From Margaritispora aquatica (taxonomy: Eukaryota > Ascomycota > Leotiomycetes > Helotiales > Discinellaceae), in contig VJWN01000007.1 in the NCBI GenBank assembly GCA_007644065.1, positions 1,550,001-1,614,000 on the forward strand: a stretch of DNA of 64,000 nucleotides. Reading direction: 5' to 3'. Positions 34,585-46,532 of the stretch are shown piece after piece. The notes under the pieces are model-generated. The model did no database searches, was not told the DNA's origin, and saw nothing but the letters and a program-made list of their open reading frames with translations. The position numbers were made by a program, and so were the translations under genes. Positions within the stretch are counted from its first letter, which is position 1. Each line of letters opens with the position of its first letter.

Positions 34585-37500
34585 ATGGCACAAACAGAGA
34601 AGGCTCATGGGAGGACCCCGTCGACAGAGCAGAGGACGTCGTGGTCTTGGAAGAGACTATTCGGTAGCAGCAAGGATGAAAGCCATACCGCACCTCCCAC
34701 TCCACCTCTCGAACCGCAACAAGAGCAAAGACCTGGAGGTTTGGCTCGGCGCCTGTCGAGGAAAGTCATTCCTGGGCTCCCGCGAGCGGGGACGTTCAAG
34801 AGACAACAATCAGAGTTGAGGGATCGATTGGAGCCGGTCAAACCGAATGTGGATGAGAGAAGGACAGTCTCTGTTGACCGTAGGACGAGATCTGGACGGA
34901 GCTCATCGGCAGCCATAGTTTCCTCTGCGAGGCTAAGTGCACCCGAATTGTTCGAACCGGCAGCACAGACGATAGACGGAGTCTTGGAGGAATCGACTTT
35001 GTCAAGGCAGATAACACAAGAGGGAGCTCCAAGCCAAGAATATGTCGAGGTAGAAAAAGAGCCATCGTTTGTGGAAACGAGGTCAATCTCGACGGAAAAC
35101 TATGAAGATGAAGACGAGCAGATACAGGCGGAGCTGGAATCGAAATGGATCTTGAACCTCAGTATGCACTTCCGGGACAAATCCAAGAGAGAGAAATTCT
35201 TCGTCACATATGCGGAAACCCCAACTCATTGGAGACGAGTGACGATATCACTGGACTACCGGGACGCACCCCCAGGATCTCTCGAGGAAGAACTGCAGCG
35301 GACGCGATTTCAGAGAGATAAGAGTGCACGAATCTATGAAGCTATCCGTGAATCGCTGCCTGATATTCAATTCTACGATACTGTGACGAACTTAAAGCTA
35401 CAGACTGAAAATGAGAGACTGCATGTGCACGTGGTTGAGGATCTCTCTGAAATCATCTCATATCCTCCTATCAAATCCATCAAACATTTGAATTGCCGCC
35501 GAGTACGAGAGGAAGATCTCGTGTTCGATTCTCATCTTTCTGGCTTCGTGTACAAAGTTAGAGTCGGTGGCCAGGTTTTCATCAAGAAAGAGATTCCCGG
35601 GCCTGATACTGTTGATGAGTTTCTGTACGAGATTAATGCTTTGCATCAGCTTTCTGGTTCGAGAAGTGTTATCCAATTTGGGGGTGTTGTACTTGACAAC
35701 AAGAATGAGTCAGTGAAGGGACTCCTCATCAGTTTTGCAGAGAAAGGTGCTTTGATTGATGTGATCTACGATGGTGAAGGCCAGATCCCATGGCGACGAC
35801 GCGAACGATGGGCCCGGCAGATTGTTCAAGGGCTTTCAGAAATCCATGAGGCTGGCTTTGTGCAAGGTGATTTCACACTTTCCAACATCGTGATTGATGA
35901 GGATGACAATGCGAAGATTATCGACATCAATCGACGAGGTTGTCCAGTCGGCTGGGAACCCCCAGAGGTTGCTGCACTTATCGAGAGCAGTCAACGTATT
36001 TCGATGTACATTGGTGTCAAGTCAGATCTCTATCAGCTCGGCATGGTTTTATATGCTCTTGCGACACAACAGGATGAACCAGAAAATCACCGGCCTCTTA
36101 ACTTGACAGCTTTTCCGCGAGAGATTCCGGACTACTATTGGGATATGTGCCACCGCTGCTTGAATGTCAACCCAAGGTGTCGATCGCAAGCTTCAGCGCT
36201 GCTTACAATGTTTCCTCCAATTGTTGAGTACTACAATTCCAGTGGGATCTCGCTACCTATCGTCGTTGATGCATGTCACGTTGACGACCTTCCTCTTACC
36301 AACGGCCATAGTTTCGCAACACACAATGTTATGAGTTACCCTAATATTCCATACCTTGAGAAGCCCATAGATGTATACGATTACGCGGTGACAGATACCT
36401 CAGACGAAGCAGATTACCCAAGAAGAGGACGATCACCACCTGCGCCATATAGAAGAGCGAACTTACCGTTTGAGATCCCCTTGCCACCATCTAGCTCTGG
36501 TTCGGACGCTACGGCAAGTCCAGCGACAGCTGTGGCGGAAGAGCTTACACCTATAGCTTCCAGAGTGGGGCACGGAGAGAACGACGTCGCTGATCTGAAT
36601 GGATCAACGCATGATATATCACGCGAGCAAGAGCCTGATACTTTGGACGATCCGATAGCTGGAGAAGCCTTCTCGGAGGAACTGACTGTACCGGCTATTA
36701 CTAGTGATGTCGTTGTTTCTGATCAAAGGATCCCACCTTCACCTCCCCCATCATACCAAGAGATATTGCTTGTCGAGGAGAAAGGCGTGACCAATCGCAT
36801 TGTGGTAGATCTTGAACCCGCAATGGGTGAGGCTGATCCTGATACTCCAATCGATGCACCGTTCGACACATCTCGAGAGGAGCTCCGAGGAGAGACAGAC
36901 CTTGCAGCAGAGGTCGGCATCAGTGATGAGGCTGTTCTCACAGAGACTATTACGTCAGGCGAAGAGAATAAAACAGAAAGCCCATCTGGCACAATCGTTG
37001 CAGATGCCTTGATATCGGTTGATGCACCCCTTGAGGTGCGATCTACAGAGGCAGAGTCTTCAAAGGTGGTCTTGGTAGAAGATCCTCAGTTTTTACAAGT
37101 AGAAGATGCACCTAAAGCTGTGTCTTTATCTGGTCAACATGTCGAAGTGCCTAGTGTGCCAAATCAAGCTCACGATGCGAACACACATGATATGCCTCGA
37201 GATGCATCATGTCTAGCACCGGAAATTTTGGACACGGGTGTTGTGACTGGAGAAACCATGCTATTGGAACAATCAACCGCCAACCTTGACAATCTCACAA
37301 AACCCCAGCCACAGGTCGAGTCAGAAATTACACCAATTATTAGCATGCAGGAGCCTGAGATCGGGCATGAATCAACTACAGCCACGTACAAAGAGATACC
37401 ACACATTCCCCAGCATACCATGGAATCACAGCCCATACCAGAATCACCAATATTGCGAGAGACAGCAGCAAAATTGGACACATTGACAGATTTTCCCGAA

Positions 37501-37635
37501 TTAGCATTTGTGGGGACGCACATTGAGATATGCAGCATACCAGAGATGGCCATGTCGTCGGGGCCAGATTTTGACGAATTAACGACAGATACGCATAATG
37601 ACAGAATTGTTCTTGAGAATTTGGTGGCGGGTTGA
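34585..37635 (+). CDS. Atypical protein kinase with long acidic tail
   Basis: Single-exon gene of 1016 residues. Residues 1-190 are a basic then acidic disordered region. About 190-305 form a conserved-looking unit (SKWILNLSMHFRDKSKREKF, THWRRVTISLDYRDAPPGSL) that precedes the kinase fold and resembles an N-terminal module of fungal kinase-like proteins. The kinase domain spans about 310-545. The likely ATP-site Lys is in QVFIKKEIPG. The usual HRD is replaced by GFVQGDFTLSNIVI, keeping the catalytic Asp and the Asn five residues on. DFG is replaced by IIDINRRG, keeping only the Asp. APE appears as EPPEV. All phosphotransfer residues I can see are present, so activity is possible despite the altered motifs. 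The tail from about 545 is acidic, V/E/D/S/P-rich and disordered, with one PPxY motif in SPPPSYQE (about 720), a possible WW-domain ligand. Substrate and pathway are unknown. Confidence 0.85.
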   Translation: MAQTEKAHGRTPSTEQRTSWSWKRLFGSSKDESHTAPPTPPLEPQQEQRPGGLARRLSRKVIPGLPRAGTFKRQQSELRDRLEPVKPNVDERRTVSVDRRTRSGRSSSAAIVSSARLSAPELFEPAAQTIDGVLEESTLSRQITQEGAPSQEYVEVEKEPSFVETRSISTENYEDEDEQIQAELESKWILNLSMHFRDKSKREKFFVTYAETPTHWRRVTISLDYRDAPPGSLEEELQRTRFQRDKSARIYEAIRESLPDIQFYDTVTNLKLQTENERLHVHVVEDLSEIISYPPIKSIKHLNCRRVREEDLVFDSHLSGFVYKVRVGGQVFIKKEIPGPDTVDEFLYEINALHQLSGSRSVIQFGGVVLDNKNESVKGLLISFAEKGALIDVIYDGEGQIPWRRRERWARQIVQGLSEIHEAGFVQGDFTLSNIVIDEDDNAKIIDINRRGCPVGWEPPEVAALIESSQRISMYIGVKSDLYQLGMVLYALATQQDEPENHRPLNLTAFPREIPDYYWDMCHRCLNVNPRCRSQASALLTMFPPIVEYYNSSGISLPIVVDACHVDDLPLTNGHSFATHNVMSYPNIPYLEKPIDVYDYAVTDTSDEADYPRRGRSPPAPYRRANLPFEIPLPPSSSGSDATASPATAVAEELTPIASRVGHGENDVADLNGSTHDISREQEPDTLDDPIAGEAFSEELTVPAITSDVVVSDQRIPPSPPPSYQEILLVEEKGVTNRIVVDLEPAMGEADPDTPIDAPFDTSREELRGETDLAAEVGISDEAVLTETITSGEENKTESPSGTIVADALISVDAPLEVRSTEAESSKVVLVEDPQFLQVEDAPKAVSLSGQHVEVPSVPNQAHDANTHDMPRDASCLAPEILDTGVVTGETMLLEQSTANLDNLTKPQPQVESEITPIISMQEPEIGHESTTATYKEIPHIPQHTMESQPIPESPILRETAAKLDTLTDFPELAFVGTHIEICSIPEMAMSSGPDFDELTTDTHNDRIVLENLVAG

Positions 37636-38473
37636 ATAGGACGGCGTTCCATTGTTTTGCATTTAAATTTGATTTTTCCCAGATCACGAAAATGGAGGGA
37701 AGGAGGAATGGTAATCTATTTACATTGGTGGCGGCAGGTGAGGTCTTTCCTGGCTCCTGGCGACAGGATGGAAGCACCAAGGTTGATTTTGGGGATGATA
37801 GCACGAAGAAGAGAAGAGAAGTACTTGGATCGTGCGAGGTTTATGGAAAGGGGGAGGGAAGGGGGAAGGGAAAGGGAAAGGGGACGAGTCGAGACAACAT
37901 AGTGTAGGAGATGAAGGTCTCAAATTGTAAAATTATCAATATCTAGGTGTGAGATCAAATGAACATGAGGGATCTGGAAGATTAATATTTATCTACCTAC
38001 TTGCCTGTCTTATCTACTTTATCTATGAGTCTAAGGTACCTTATAATACCGTATTTGTTTTAACTTACATTACCTTAAACGGCGGAGGTATAGGTGGAAC
38101 TAACACATGGTCATGTGAGCTAAGATGACTGATCCAAATGGAAAGTACCTATGGAAGCTAAGCGTTACCTATCTCTATCAAGTGATATCTCCCTCCATGT
38201 CTTACTGTATGTCTTGAGCACCACGAACTAGAACATCTGGATGTCTTTCTTTTTGTCTCGGCGTCTGCGATGCTTGTTGATCAACAAAGACGAAGAGCCA
38301 ACCAAACCAACCAACCAACCAAGAGTATCAATTTGATCTCTTGACCACTTGATCTTTATCGGCAAGATAAACCTTCTCGGATACATACAGTACTGACTGT
38401 ACACATGTCATGCTCGAGGGGCTCAAAGGGGAAACTAAAAAGGGAAACTAAAGAGCGGAGATCTCTGATCATC

Positions 38474-38511
38474 ATGATACGATATGATACGATATGATAC
38501 GATACGATACC
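38474..38511. repeat. GATAC/GATAT repeat
   Basis: About seven pentamer copies, alternating gatac and gatat. It is a simple intergenic microsatellite. Confidence 0.85.
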
Positions 38512-39703
38512 TTCTTCACGAAAGCATGAAGATCTCTTTCTGTCCGTCTCTCTCTCTCTCTTTCTCTCACCAACCACATGGTGGCAAGGAAGAATTATTT
38601 GTTTGAATTCTCATCTGCAAACAATTGTCTCGCCGCATGTGGATGTGGATATGGATGTGAATGTGGACGAGGACGGGATGAGAGGAGATCGTGTGCCCAT
38701 GAGTCTTGAGTCTTAGGTCTTGAGTCTTTCAAGTCTTTCGAGTCTGGAGTTCTCCCAGTGAATTGAAGATCGGAGGCCGCCGTTGGCCCATCACCATCCA
38801 CCATCCACCATCCACCCTATCCAATCCACCCCCCAGCCCGTGCGGGAAGCAAACTCAAGCTTGCTTGACTCTCCGTACAGTAAGAAAACGGAGGAGAGCT
38901 ACAGACCTCACAACCCTTCCACCGTCCCCCTAAAAGAATTTCAATACCAAGACGCCAGACATGCGACAGAAAAGATCAAAACCCAAACAGAGAGTGAGCC
39001 AAGCAATGTCTTATGTCCACATACATGCGCCTGCCGCGGGCCCCTCGATAAGAAATCGATGCATCATTGGACTTGACCGTCCTTTCTCCAGTGCTTCCAA
39101 GCCAAGTCTGGGAATCTCACGATACTAACTGTCTTCTGTATCAGCGCCACAGGCCGCCTCTGATCTTGGGGTTTGAGGTGAAGCTGGGTCATTGGTGTGC
39201 ACCCTGGGAGTGGATATGCGTGCCACGCCCCGCGTTTGTTGACTTTGTCGGTAATCGCCCTTCGCCTTGGGTTTTGGGGTTTTGCTCCGGGAGACAGGTA
39301 GGGATTTGCTTGCATTTTTGGCTGGATTTGCGGTCTTGATTGACGTTTTTCTTGGGTCTTGGGTCTTGGATTTGCCTTTTTTGCTTTTTGGTAGGGACTC
39401 GGTTGGATCATTGGACTGGATGGTGCAAATGCGCATGCCATGCGATCGCGGGTCGGCGAGCTGTCGAGCTATGATGCGCAAGGCGCAAGATAGAGATGCA
39501 GATGCTTGCTTGCTTGAGTAGCTAGCTAGCTAGTCGGCGCATTGGGAGAGTCGGGAAGTCTGAGACGATTGGAGGTATATAGCTATCGTGTTACCCCGTT
39601 CATTAGATGGCTTTTTTAGAAGTATCTCTAACATCATCGCTTCGGTGTATCTCGCCTCAGATCATTGCAGTGCAGATAGAGCTCCCGGTCTCTGGTGGAT
39701 TTG

Positions 39704-39710
39704 TATAAAG
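39704..39710 (+). promoter_or_regulatory. TATA box of the purine permease gene
   Basis: TATAAAG lies 89-95 bases upstream of the ATG at 39799, the right distance for a TATA-driven promoter with a short 5' UTR. Pyrimidine-rich sequence follows it. Confidence 0.5.
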
Positions 39711-39798
39711 CTTCAAGCTTCCCTCGACCTTCGATATCATCCGGTTCTAAGTAGCAGCATATTCATCCCTCGATTCGACGCACTCGACCTCGATCAAA

Positions 39799-41714
39799 AT
39801 GTCTGCCGCTATCGATGGACCACATGATGCTCCGGACACCATTGTCCCAGCACCAAAGCAAAAGTTCAATGTTGGAAAGGTTGTGAGCAGAGTGAAGGAC
39901 AAGGTCACCACTAGGAAGGGACTTCTGGGCGATTACAACTATGGTGAGCTTTTCATGGGCATTGGATAGGAGTCACTCTATGGATATACCTTAACAATCT
40001 GCACAGCTTTCTTGTTCAGGCCCAATTTGCCATTCATGAAGAAATCGACTGAGAAACCACCCTTTTTTGGTCTCCAAGACCGCATGCCACTCGTCTTGGG
40101 CATGCTTCTCGGTTTCCAGCACGCTCTGGCTATGTTGGTAAGTTTTGAAGATTTGGAAAATGTGCGAAATCACTAACTGATTTTTCTTAGGCTGGTGTCA
40201 TTACCCCATCAATCATCATCTCTAACTCTGCAAACTTGACTCCTGATATGACCCGCTACTTGGTTTCCACCTCGCTCATCGTTTCCGGCATTCTCTCTTC
40301 TATCCAGATCACTCGCTTCCACATTTACAAGACTCCATACTATGTTGGCACCGGATTGATTTCAGTCGTGGGAACTTCATTCGCCATTATTCCAATCGCC
40401 ACCAAGACACTTGGGCAAATGTACGCTAACGGATATTGCAAGACTGGTGCGAATGGCGTCAAGCTTCCCTGCCCAGAAGGTTATGGAGCCATTATTGGAA
40501 CAGCCGCTCTTTGTGCTCTCCTCGAAATCGGCCTTTCCTTCATGTCCCCAGGTGCTCTCAAGAGACTTTTCCCACCCATCGTCACTGGACCAACTGTCAT
40601 GCTCATCGGTATCCATCTCATTGAAACTGGACTCAAGAGCTGGGCAGGAGGATCAGGAGCTTGTCTCGCTCGCCCCGCAACCGGTTTCTTCGCCATGTGT
40701 CCCAACATCGCCGCACCACACCCATTGAAATGGGGCTCGGCCGAATTCATTGGTCTCGGATTCTCCGTCTTCCTCACCATCATCCTCTGCGAGCGATTCG
40801 GTTCCCCAATAATGAAGTCCCTTTCCGTGATCATTGGTCTGCTTACCGGCTGTATCATCGCAGCAGCATGTGGCTATTTCGATGCAGCAAGCATCAAGGC
40901 CGCCCCCGCTATCTCTTTCATCTGGGTCCACACCTTCCCGCTGACCATCTATGGCCCGCTCATTCTCCCCACTATGGCAATCTACTTGATCTGCATGATG
41001 GAGGCTATTGGTGATATCACCGCTACCTGTGATGTTTCCCGCCTGCAAGTCGAGGGCAAGACCTTCGATTCCCGTATCCAGGGTGGTATTCTTGCTGATG
41101 GTTTGAACGGCATGTTCGCTGCCCTTTGCACCATTACTCCTATGTCGACCTTTGCGCAGAACAACGGTGTCATTGCTTTGACTCGCTGCGCTAATCGCAC
41201 TGCTGGCTACTTCTGCTGCTTCTTCCTGATCCTCATGGGCGTGTTCGCCAAGTTCTCCGCCGCGCTCGTGGCTATCCCATCGTCTGTTTTGGGCGGAATG
41301 ACGACCTTCCTATTCGCTTCTGTGGCGGTCTCTGGTCTCCGTATCGCGACTACAAACGCCTTCACTAGACGCACGCGTTTCATCCTCACTGCATCTCTGG
41401 CCGTCGGTATCGGTGCCATCGTGGTCCCCACATGGTTCTCGTACGTGTTCACCTATGCCGGCAAGAACAAGGCCTTGGCCGGTTTCCTCGACGCCATCGT
41501 CCTGGTCATGGAGAGTGGCTTCGCCGTTGCGGCTTTCATCAGCATTTTGCTGAACCTGCTCCTTCCCGAGGAGAACGCGGGCGAGGAGCTCGAGAGTCTG
41601 GCGGGCGATTTGGAGGAGGAGAGGAGGAGCGAGATGGAGAGTGAGGATGGAGTTGGCATGGAGAAGACTGGCTTGGAGGCTGAGGCCTCGGCTGTGAAGA
41701 GCTCTTCGGCTTAA
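39799..41714 (+). CDS. Uric acid/xanthine permease (NAT/NCS2 family, UapA/UapC type)
   Basis: Plasma-membrane proton-coupled importer of uric acid and xanthine, used to take up purines as nitrogen sources. Three exons: 39799-39943, 40007-40137 and 40191-41714 (introns 63 and 53 nt), about 599 residues, close to Aspergillus UapA. The N-terminus is cytosolic and hydrophilic; the first membrane segment starts near LQDRMPLVLGMLLGFQHALA. About 12-14 hydrophobic segments follow. The NAT signature is intact in FAQNNGVIALTRCANR (about 413-428), where the Q and N are the substrate-binding signature residues. A conserved acidic motif MEAIGDITATCDVSR precedes it. The C-terminus is acidic and hydrophilic (EELESLAGDLEEERRSEMES), as in UapA/UapC, where such tails control endocytosis. 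Which of the two paralogues it matches cannot be decided by eye. It is likely under nitrogen control, but I did not identify sites. Confidence 0.93.
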
Positions 41715-42196
41715 GTCTGTGGATGAGTGATGACGGTGTTGTTTTAAGGGGAGGGTTTTGGTAATCTTGCAAGGTTTTTGTGGGGTGTTGGTTTTGATAC
41801 CATTTTGTTTATACTTAGAATGATGTATGTAGTGTGTGTGTTTACAGGATTTTATTCTTAATTCCCCATCTTTCTCTTCTAGACTGCCCTCCTTGATTTC
41901 TCTTGTGCATGGTATTGCTTTGCTCTACTTCTTCCACTGCATATTCTAACTCGAAAACATCATTCTCGATGTCACAGCTAGGACCCTTTTTCTCTTTGGA
42001 CTTCAAGGTAAGTACTATGTGATTAAAACAAATACCTAACCGTACCTATCTACCTACTTACCTTCGTATCCAATATCTATACAGCATACTCCGGAATTCA
42101 CACGCTAACATGCATGCATGCATGTATCCATTCATTCACCTCAGCTAAACTAAACTAAGCTAGGTTCCGAGATATCTATCCACTGAATGCGTCAAT

Positions 42197-42230
<34 letters not shown>

Positions 42231-43882
42231 GCCAACTTGATTTTGATAGCAGAGCAAATCCCAAGAAAAGAAGCGAGAGGGAAGAGGCGAAAGATAGATA
42301 AGCTGGAGGTAGATCTCACTGTCAGATTACCTTAGCTTATCTCTGTCAAGATTTAGCCCGGCGGCGTCGTGTCATGCACAGTGTTGGGTTTCGTGGTTGG
42401 TGGTAGTTGTGGTGGCTTTGAGACATTGAGATTTGAAGATTGATTACTTGGCTCACTCGCTTGTCAGGCGGGTAGTGAGTGTGAGCGTGAGGGAGGGTGA
42501 GGGTCAGGGATAGAGGTGGAGATACGTCCGTATGGATGATAAGCCATCAAGTTATGTTCCTACCTACTTGTCAAAAACTACTTAGAGGTACGAGTCGTAG
42601 GCATGTGTGGAAGATCAGAGAGTTCATGTGGGAAAGTAAGCAGTAGAATGTAGCATTTAGAGAAGCAAATAGCTTGATATACTATTGCGAAAGTACCTAC
42701 CCGCGCAGGACGTAAGAAGTACCTTCGTAGCTCTCTGCCGGCCAAGCGCTCGGTAAACGAGTTTCACTTCTTTTGACTTTGATTTTTTTCATGTGTTAGG
42801 ATATGAACTCGTTTGGACATGAGATTTTCGTCTATCACAATATATATTTGGCATCTTGAGAGACATCGGGTTGAGTGGAGCAGAAACCGTCATATACGAT
42901 CACAGACAGAGGAAAATTGAGCTGTCTCAACACTGTTGTCATTCAGAGACTCTAAATCTTCTTGGGAGTCATATGTCATATATATGAGAAAGACTTGCTG
43001 CCCTTCGCTTAAGCACCTGTCGCGTCCAAGTCCAGGTCTCCGAATCTAGACCAACGAGCGTGTCTATGCTGACACAATGAAAAGATCAAGTTGGCATCCC
43101 GATTCTCATGTACGAGCTGTAAACTTGTAAACTTCCTATACAACTCAGGCTTCTTTCCCGCAATAATTGGCGCACTCGCGGTAACTAGATCCCAAGAATA
43201 TACGCTGCTTAGCTAAAACATCTCGACGGAAAGACTCCAAAATGATAGGTAGCATACCAATATTTGAGTACTCTGAAGTGTCGCGGTTAGAGTGGACACA
43301 CGAGTAAGAAAACAAGACATAATAACAGAGCTAAACCTGGTTACCGCCATTACACAAGAACTTTTATAGATTGGCAAAACCAGCGCAACGCAGACTGTGC
43401 AACTGCAGCTTAGAATTTGGAGATAAAGGAGTCTTTTTCGTAGGGTAGGATCAGTCCGCGACATCTGTTGGGTTAGGTACTGAAGGAGATATAATCTCGA
43501 TTAGGCAGCGTAGTGGTAAAAATTCATTGGGCCGCCATGTACGGTGGAAGTCTAGTAACAAAGAAGGCATACTGGTCTCGCTCTTAGTTTTCCTGTCATC
43601 AGGCCTCCTTCAGACGCAATACACACGCTTGTAGCGAACATCGGGCTCTGGCAATTCGGGTTTCTCTATCAGGAAGGGCTGAAATCCGGAACTGTAACAC
43701 TAGGTTTGACAACGACAAAACAAAGTGCTAAAAAGCCAAGCTTGGAGCCATCATAATGGAGTTTAACACACTAACTTAGTAGTCGCTTCCTCGTCGAATG
43801 TCAGAGAATAATCCGCTCAGAATTTCCTAGAGTTGCTCAAAATTAAAGAAAATGGCAACTGTTATCGAATTGAATGATATTT
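41715..43882. other. Intergenic region between convergent genes
   Basis: The flanking genes converge here, so this holds two 3' UTRs and otherwise about 2 kb with no gene I can support. Two simple repeats are present: ATGC units (42111-42125) and TCAA units. No terminator hairpin or small RNA was recognised. Confidence 0.5.
42192..42231. repeat. TCAA tetranucleotide repeat
   Basis: About nine copies of tcaa, one with a substitution (ccaa). It is an intergenic microsatellite. Confidence 0.9.
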
Positions 43883-46532
43883 TTACTTGCAACTTGTAAT
43901 TTTGGATTTAACCCACTTTTCAAACCCACCATCGACGATAATCTCCTGCACATTTGGAGGCAGGTCGCCGACCCTCTGCTCCCAAACCGAGCCGTCCTTC
44001 TCTGTAATGATGACCTTGGAGCGACGAACGTCCCAGAGGAGCTTCCAACCAGTGCGACGGGTTAGGGGCTTTTCGGCGCTGCCCTTATAAGCTTCACGGA
44101 GACGCTGTACGAGACGAGGCACCTCAATACCCAACAGACCATTATTGATGCTGTTGCGACTAAAGATATTACCGAAACTACCGGCGACCACAAGAGGAAT
44201 TTGCTTGGCCAGGATGGCAGTAGCAGCCTGTTCACGGGAGGAGCCACAGCCAAAGTTGAAACCAGTAACGAGAATATCACCGGCCTCGGTAGTCGTACGG
44301 AAGTTTGGATCGTAGTTCTCCATACATAACTCGGCCATTTTTTCTTTGGTAATGTTGTCTTGGTAAGTGTACTTGCCTAATAAATAATCAGAATAAAATT
44401 TAAACATCAGGAAAAGGAATTCGTTGCACTTACCAGAGTAGATGCCATCAGTGTTGATATTGTCACCATCACAGAAAACAATCTCACCTTCAACCATCTC
44501 AGGAAAGCCAGAGAGAATGCTGGTCAAACTTTCGTCTTCAACGATAGTGGGGCTCGACGGCAACTCAGCAGTGGCAATTATACTGTCGACGTCACCAATA
44601 AGCTTGTTGAGAGCATCCTCGATAGACAGAGTCTTATCAGCAATATAATCACCGCTCCCTTCGCCGATAATAACCTTCTCAACTCCGTCGGGCTTCTGGT
44701 ACCAGCCAGGTCCGGTAATCTTACCCTGAAGAGCACTAGCGGCAACTACTTCAGGGCTGGCGAGGTAAGCCTTTGACGATTTCGAACCCATTCGACCAGA
44801 GAAGTTCCGGTTACTAGCACTTATACCAACTTCGCCGGGCTCAAGAAGACCAATGCCTAGACCAATACAGGGACCACAGCCAGCGGGGAGTGCTTGGGCA
44901 CCCGATTCAAGTAGGACCTGCCAATCACCTGCCTCTTCGGCAATTTTTTGTTCGGGAATAGAGGCTGCAGCAATATAGAAGTTGACACCAGGATAAATCT
45001 TAGCAGGCTTTCCATCCTGGGCCGCCTGGCGGAAGACACGGGCGGCCGCAGCAATATCAGAGGCTCGAGAGTTGGTACAGGAGATAAGGTAGGCTTTGTC
45101 TAGACGGATATCCTGAGTCTCAAGGCTCTTTAGTGGGGCAACGACTTTGACGGAATTGGGGCCAGCGACAAATGGGGAAAGGGTGGAGAGGTTGAGGTAG
45201 AGCTCTTTGGCATATCCGGCATAAGGATCAGCTACTAGTCGGTTCTCTTCGATCTCGTCAATTCGCTTATGGTTGATGCGGTCCTTGGAAGGACTATCGA
45301 ACATGGCCGCAGTGGTGGCCTTGGCGCGGTACCAAGAGATGAGAGTCTTGTCGACGGGGAATAGCCCTGCATTAAATATTAGTTTTTATATATCAATATT
45401 TATGGTTCCATTACCACTCAAGGCACCCCACTCAGTTGTCATATTGGCAATGGTCAGACGGTCGTCAACTGGAATGCTTCCCATAGTCTCTTCTGATCCG
45501 GTAAATTCGATAGCATGGTTGAGAACCTCGTCCTGGTTAAAGAGACCGCAAAGGGCGATAATCACGTCCTTACCAGTAACACCAAGGGGGAGAATACCAG
45601 TAAAATTGATCTTGGCGACAGGGGGAACTTGGAACCAAGTACGACCAGTGACCCAGATACTAGCTGCGTCGGTCCGTACAACAGGAGTTCCCTAGCGACT
45701 GAATTAATACTCGGGAGCAGCAATATTTCACTAGATAAAACCTACAAGACTAGACACCCCCCCGTACATGTTCGAGTGGCTGTCACTCGCGACTGTGAGT
45801 GTTGCCGGCCAGGCGTATCCTATCGACCTGTTAACAAGTGACATATCAACCGTGAGCACTAATGATGAATCCTCACCTTCTTCAATCATGATCTGATGAC
45901 CGATACCCCTACCAGCAGGGTAAAAGTCCACACCATGTTTGCTAGCAAACTCTTCAATCTGGCGGTACTTTTTTAGGTTGGCCTCGGATTTATTCTGGAC
46001 ATCGTGGTCGAGGGTCATGACAACCTGGCGATTGTTGTGGATTTTAGAGGCGCCAGTATCCATGAACTTCAAAGCCACTGGCCAACTGTTGTCATGAGTC
46101 ATACAGTGGTGAGGGGAGAGAGTAACATAATCCCCGGACTTGACGATTTTACCGGGGGCGAGGCCAACAGAATATCGCTGGATGATCTTCTCGGTGAGGG
46201 TCTGAGGATTGGTTGGAGCGGCGGGCTCTTGTATTGATAGGGGAGTGGCGGCATTGAGGGTGCTTGCGGACTGCGACGTGAAGGCGCGTTGCCATCGTGG
46301 GTGGCTAAGCGCGTAGGTGCGAGGCTGGGACGCAGCCAGGGAAAGCGATCGAGAGGGAGTGATGAGGTTGTAAGATTGCAGCCGCACGACGGCGACGGAA
46401 TTGAAAGCAATCAACCTACACTAAAGACATATGAGTAGTTGTTACTTGGACATTGGAGGGTAAAAGAAAGAAAACTGCTTCGCCGATCGATTTGCTGGTA
46501 CAGGGACATACAGACACAGCCATGATGGACAT
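43883..46532 (-). CDS. lys4: Mitochondrial homoaconitase (homoaconitate hydratase)
   Basis: Fe-S hydratase of fungal lysine synthesis by the alpha-aminoadipate route; it converts cis-homoaconitate to homoisocitrate in mitochondria. Exons: a tiny first exon at 46532-46516, then 46415-45877, 45819-45746, 45691-45415, 45366-44434 and 44376-43883; introns are about 48-100 nt. The mature frame gives about 775 residues, the usual size. A presequence rich in R/S/T/A ([20 protein letters not shown]) precedes [20 protein letters not shown]. Catalytic and Fe-S sites: HHCMTHDNS, the first cluster Cys in SCTNSRASD (about 395), the other two in GCGPCIGLG (about 462), and the swivel-domain motif [16 protein letters not shown]. 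Introns 45820-45876 and 44377-44433 are both 57 nt, in phase and free of stops. The start is the weak point: the large second exon has no ATG before the catalytic region, so it must join an upstream exon, best ATGGCTGT (46523-46516) or the in-frame ATG 9 bases further upstream, with a weak donor (gtctgt). Confidence 0.93.

Larger units (their letters stand above)
37636..39798. other. Intergenic region, permease promoter
   Basis: About 2.2 kb without a supported gene. It contains purine-rich GGGAAAGG tracts near 37850-37882, a GATAC repeat, and at its right end the TATA box of the purine permease. Open frames such as 39064-39441 (minus) and 38783-39076 (plus) look fortuitous. Confidence 0.5.

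Noticed and set aside
40653..41048. Antisense open frames within the purine permease
   Set aside because: Shadow of a strongly biased coding sequence on the other strand.
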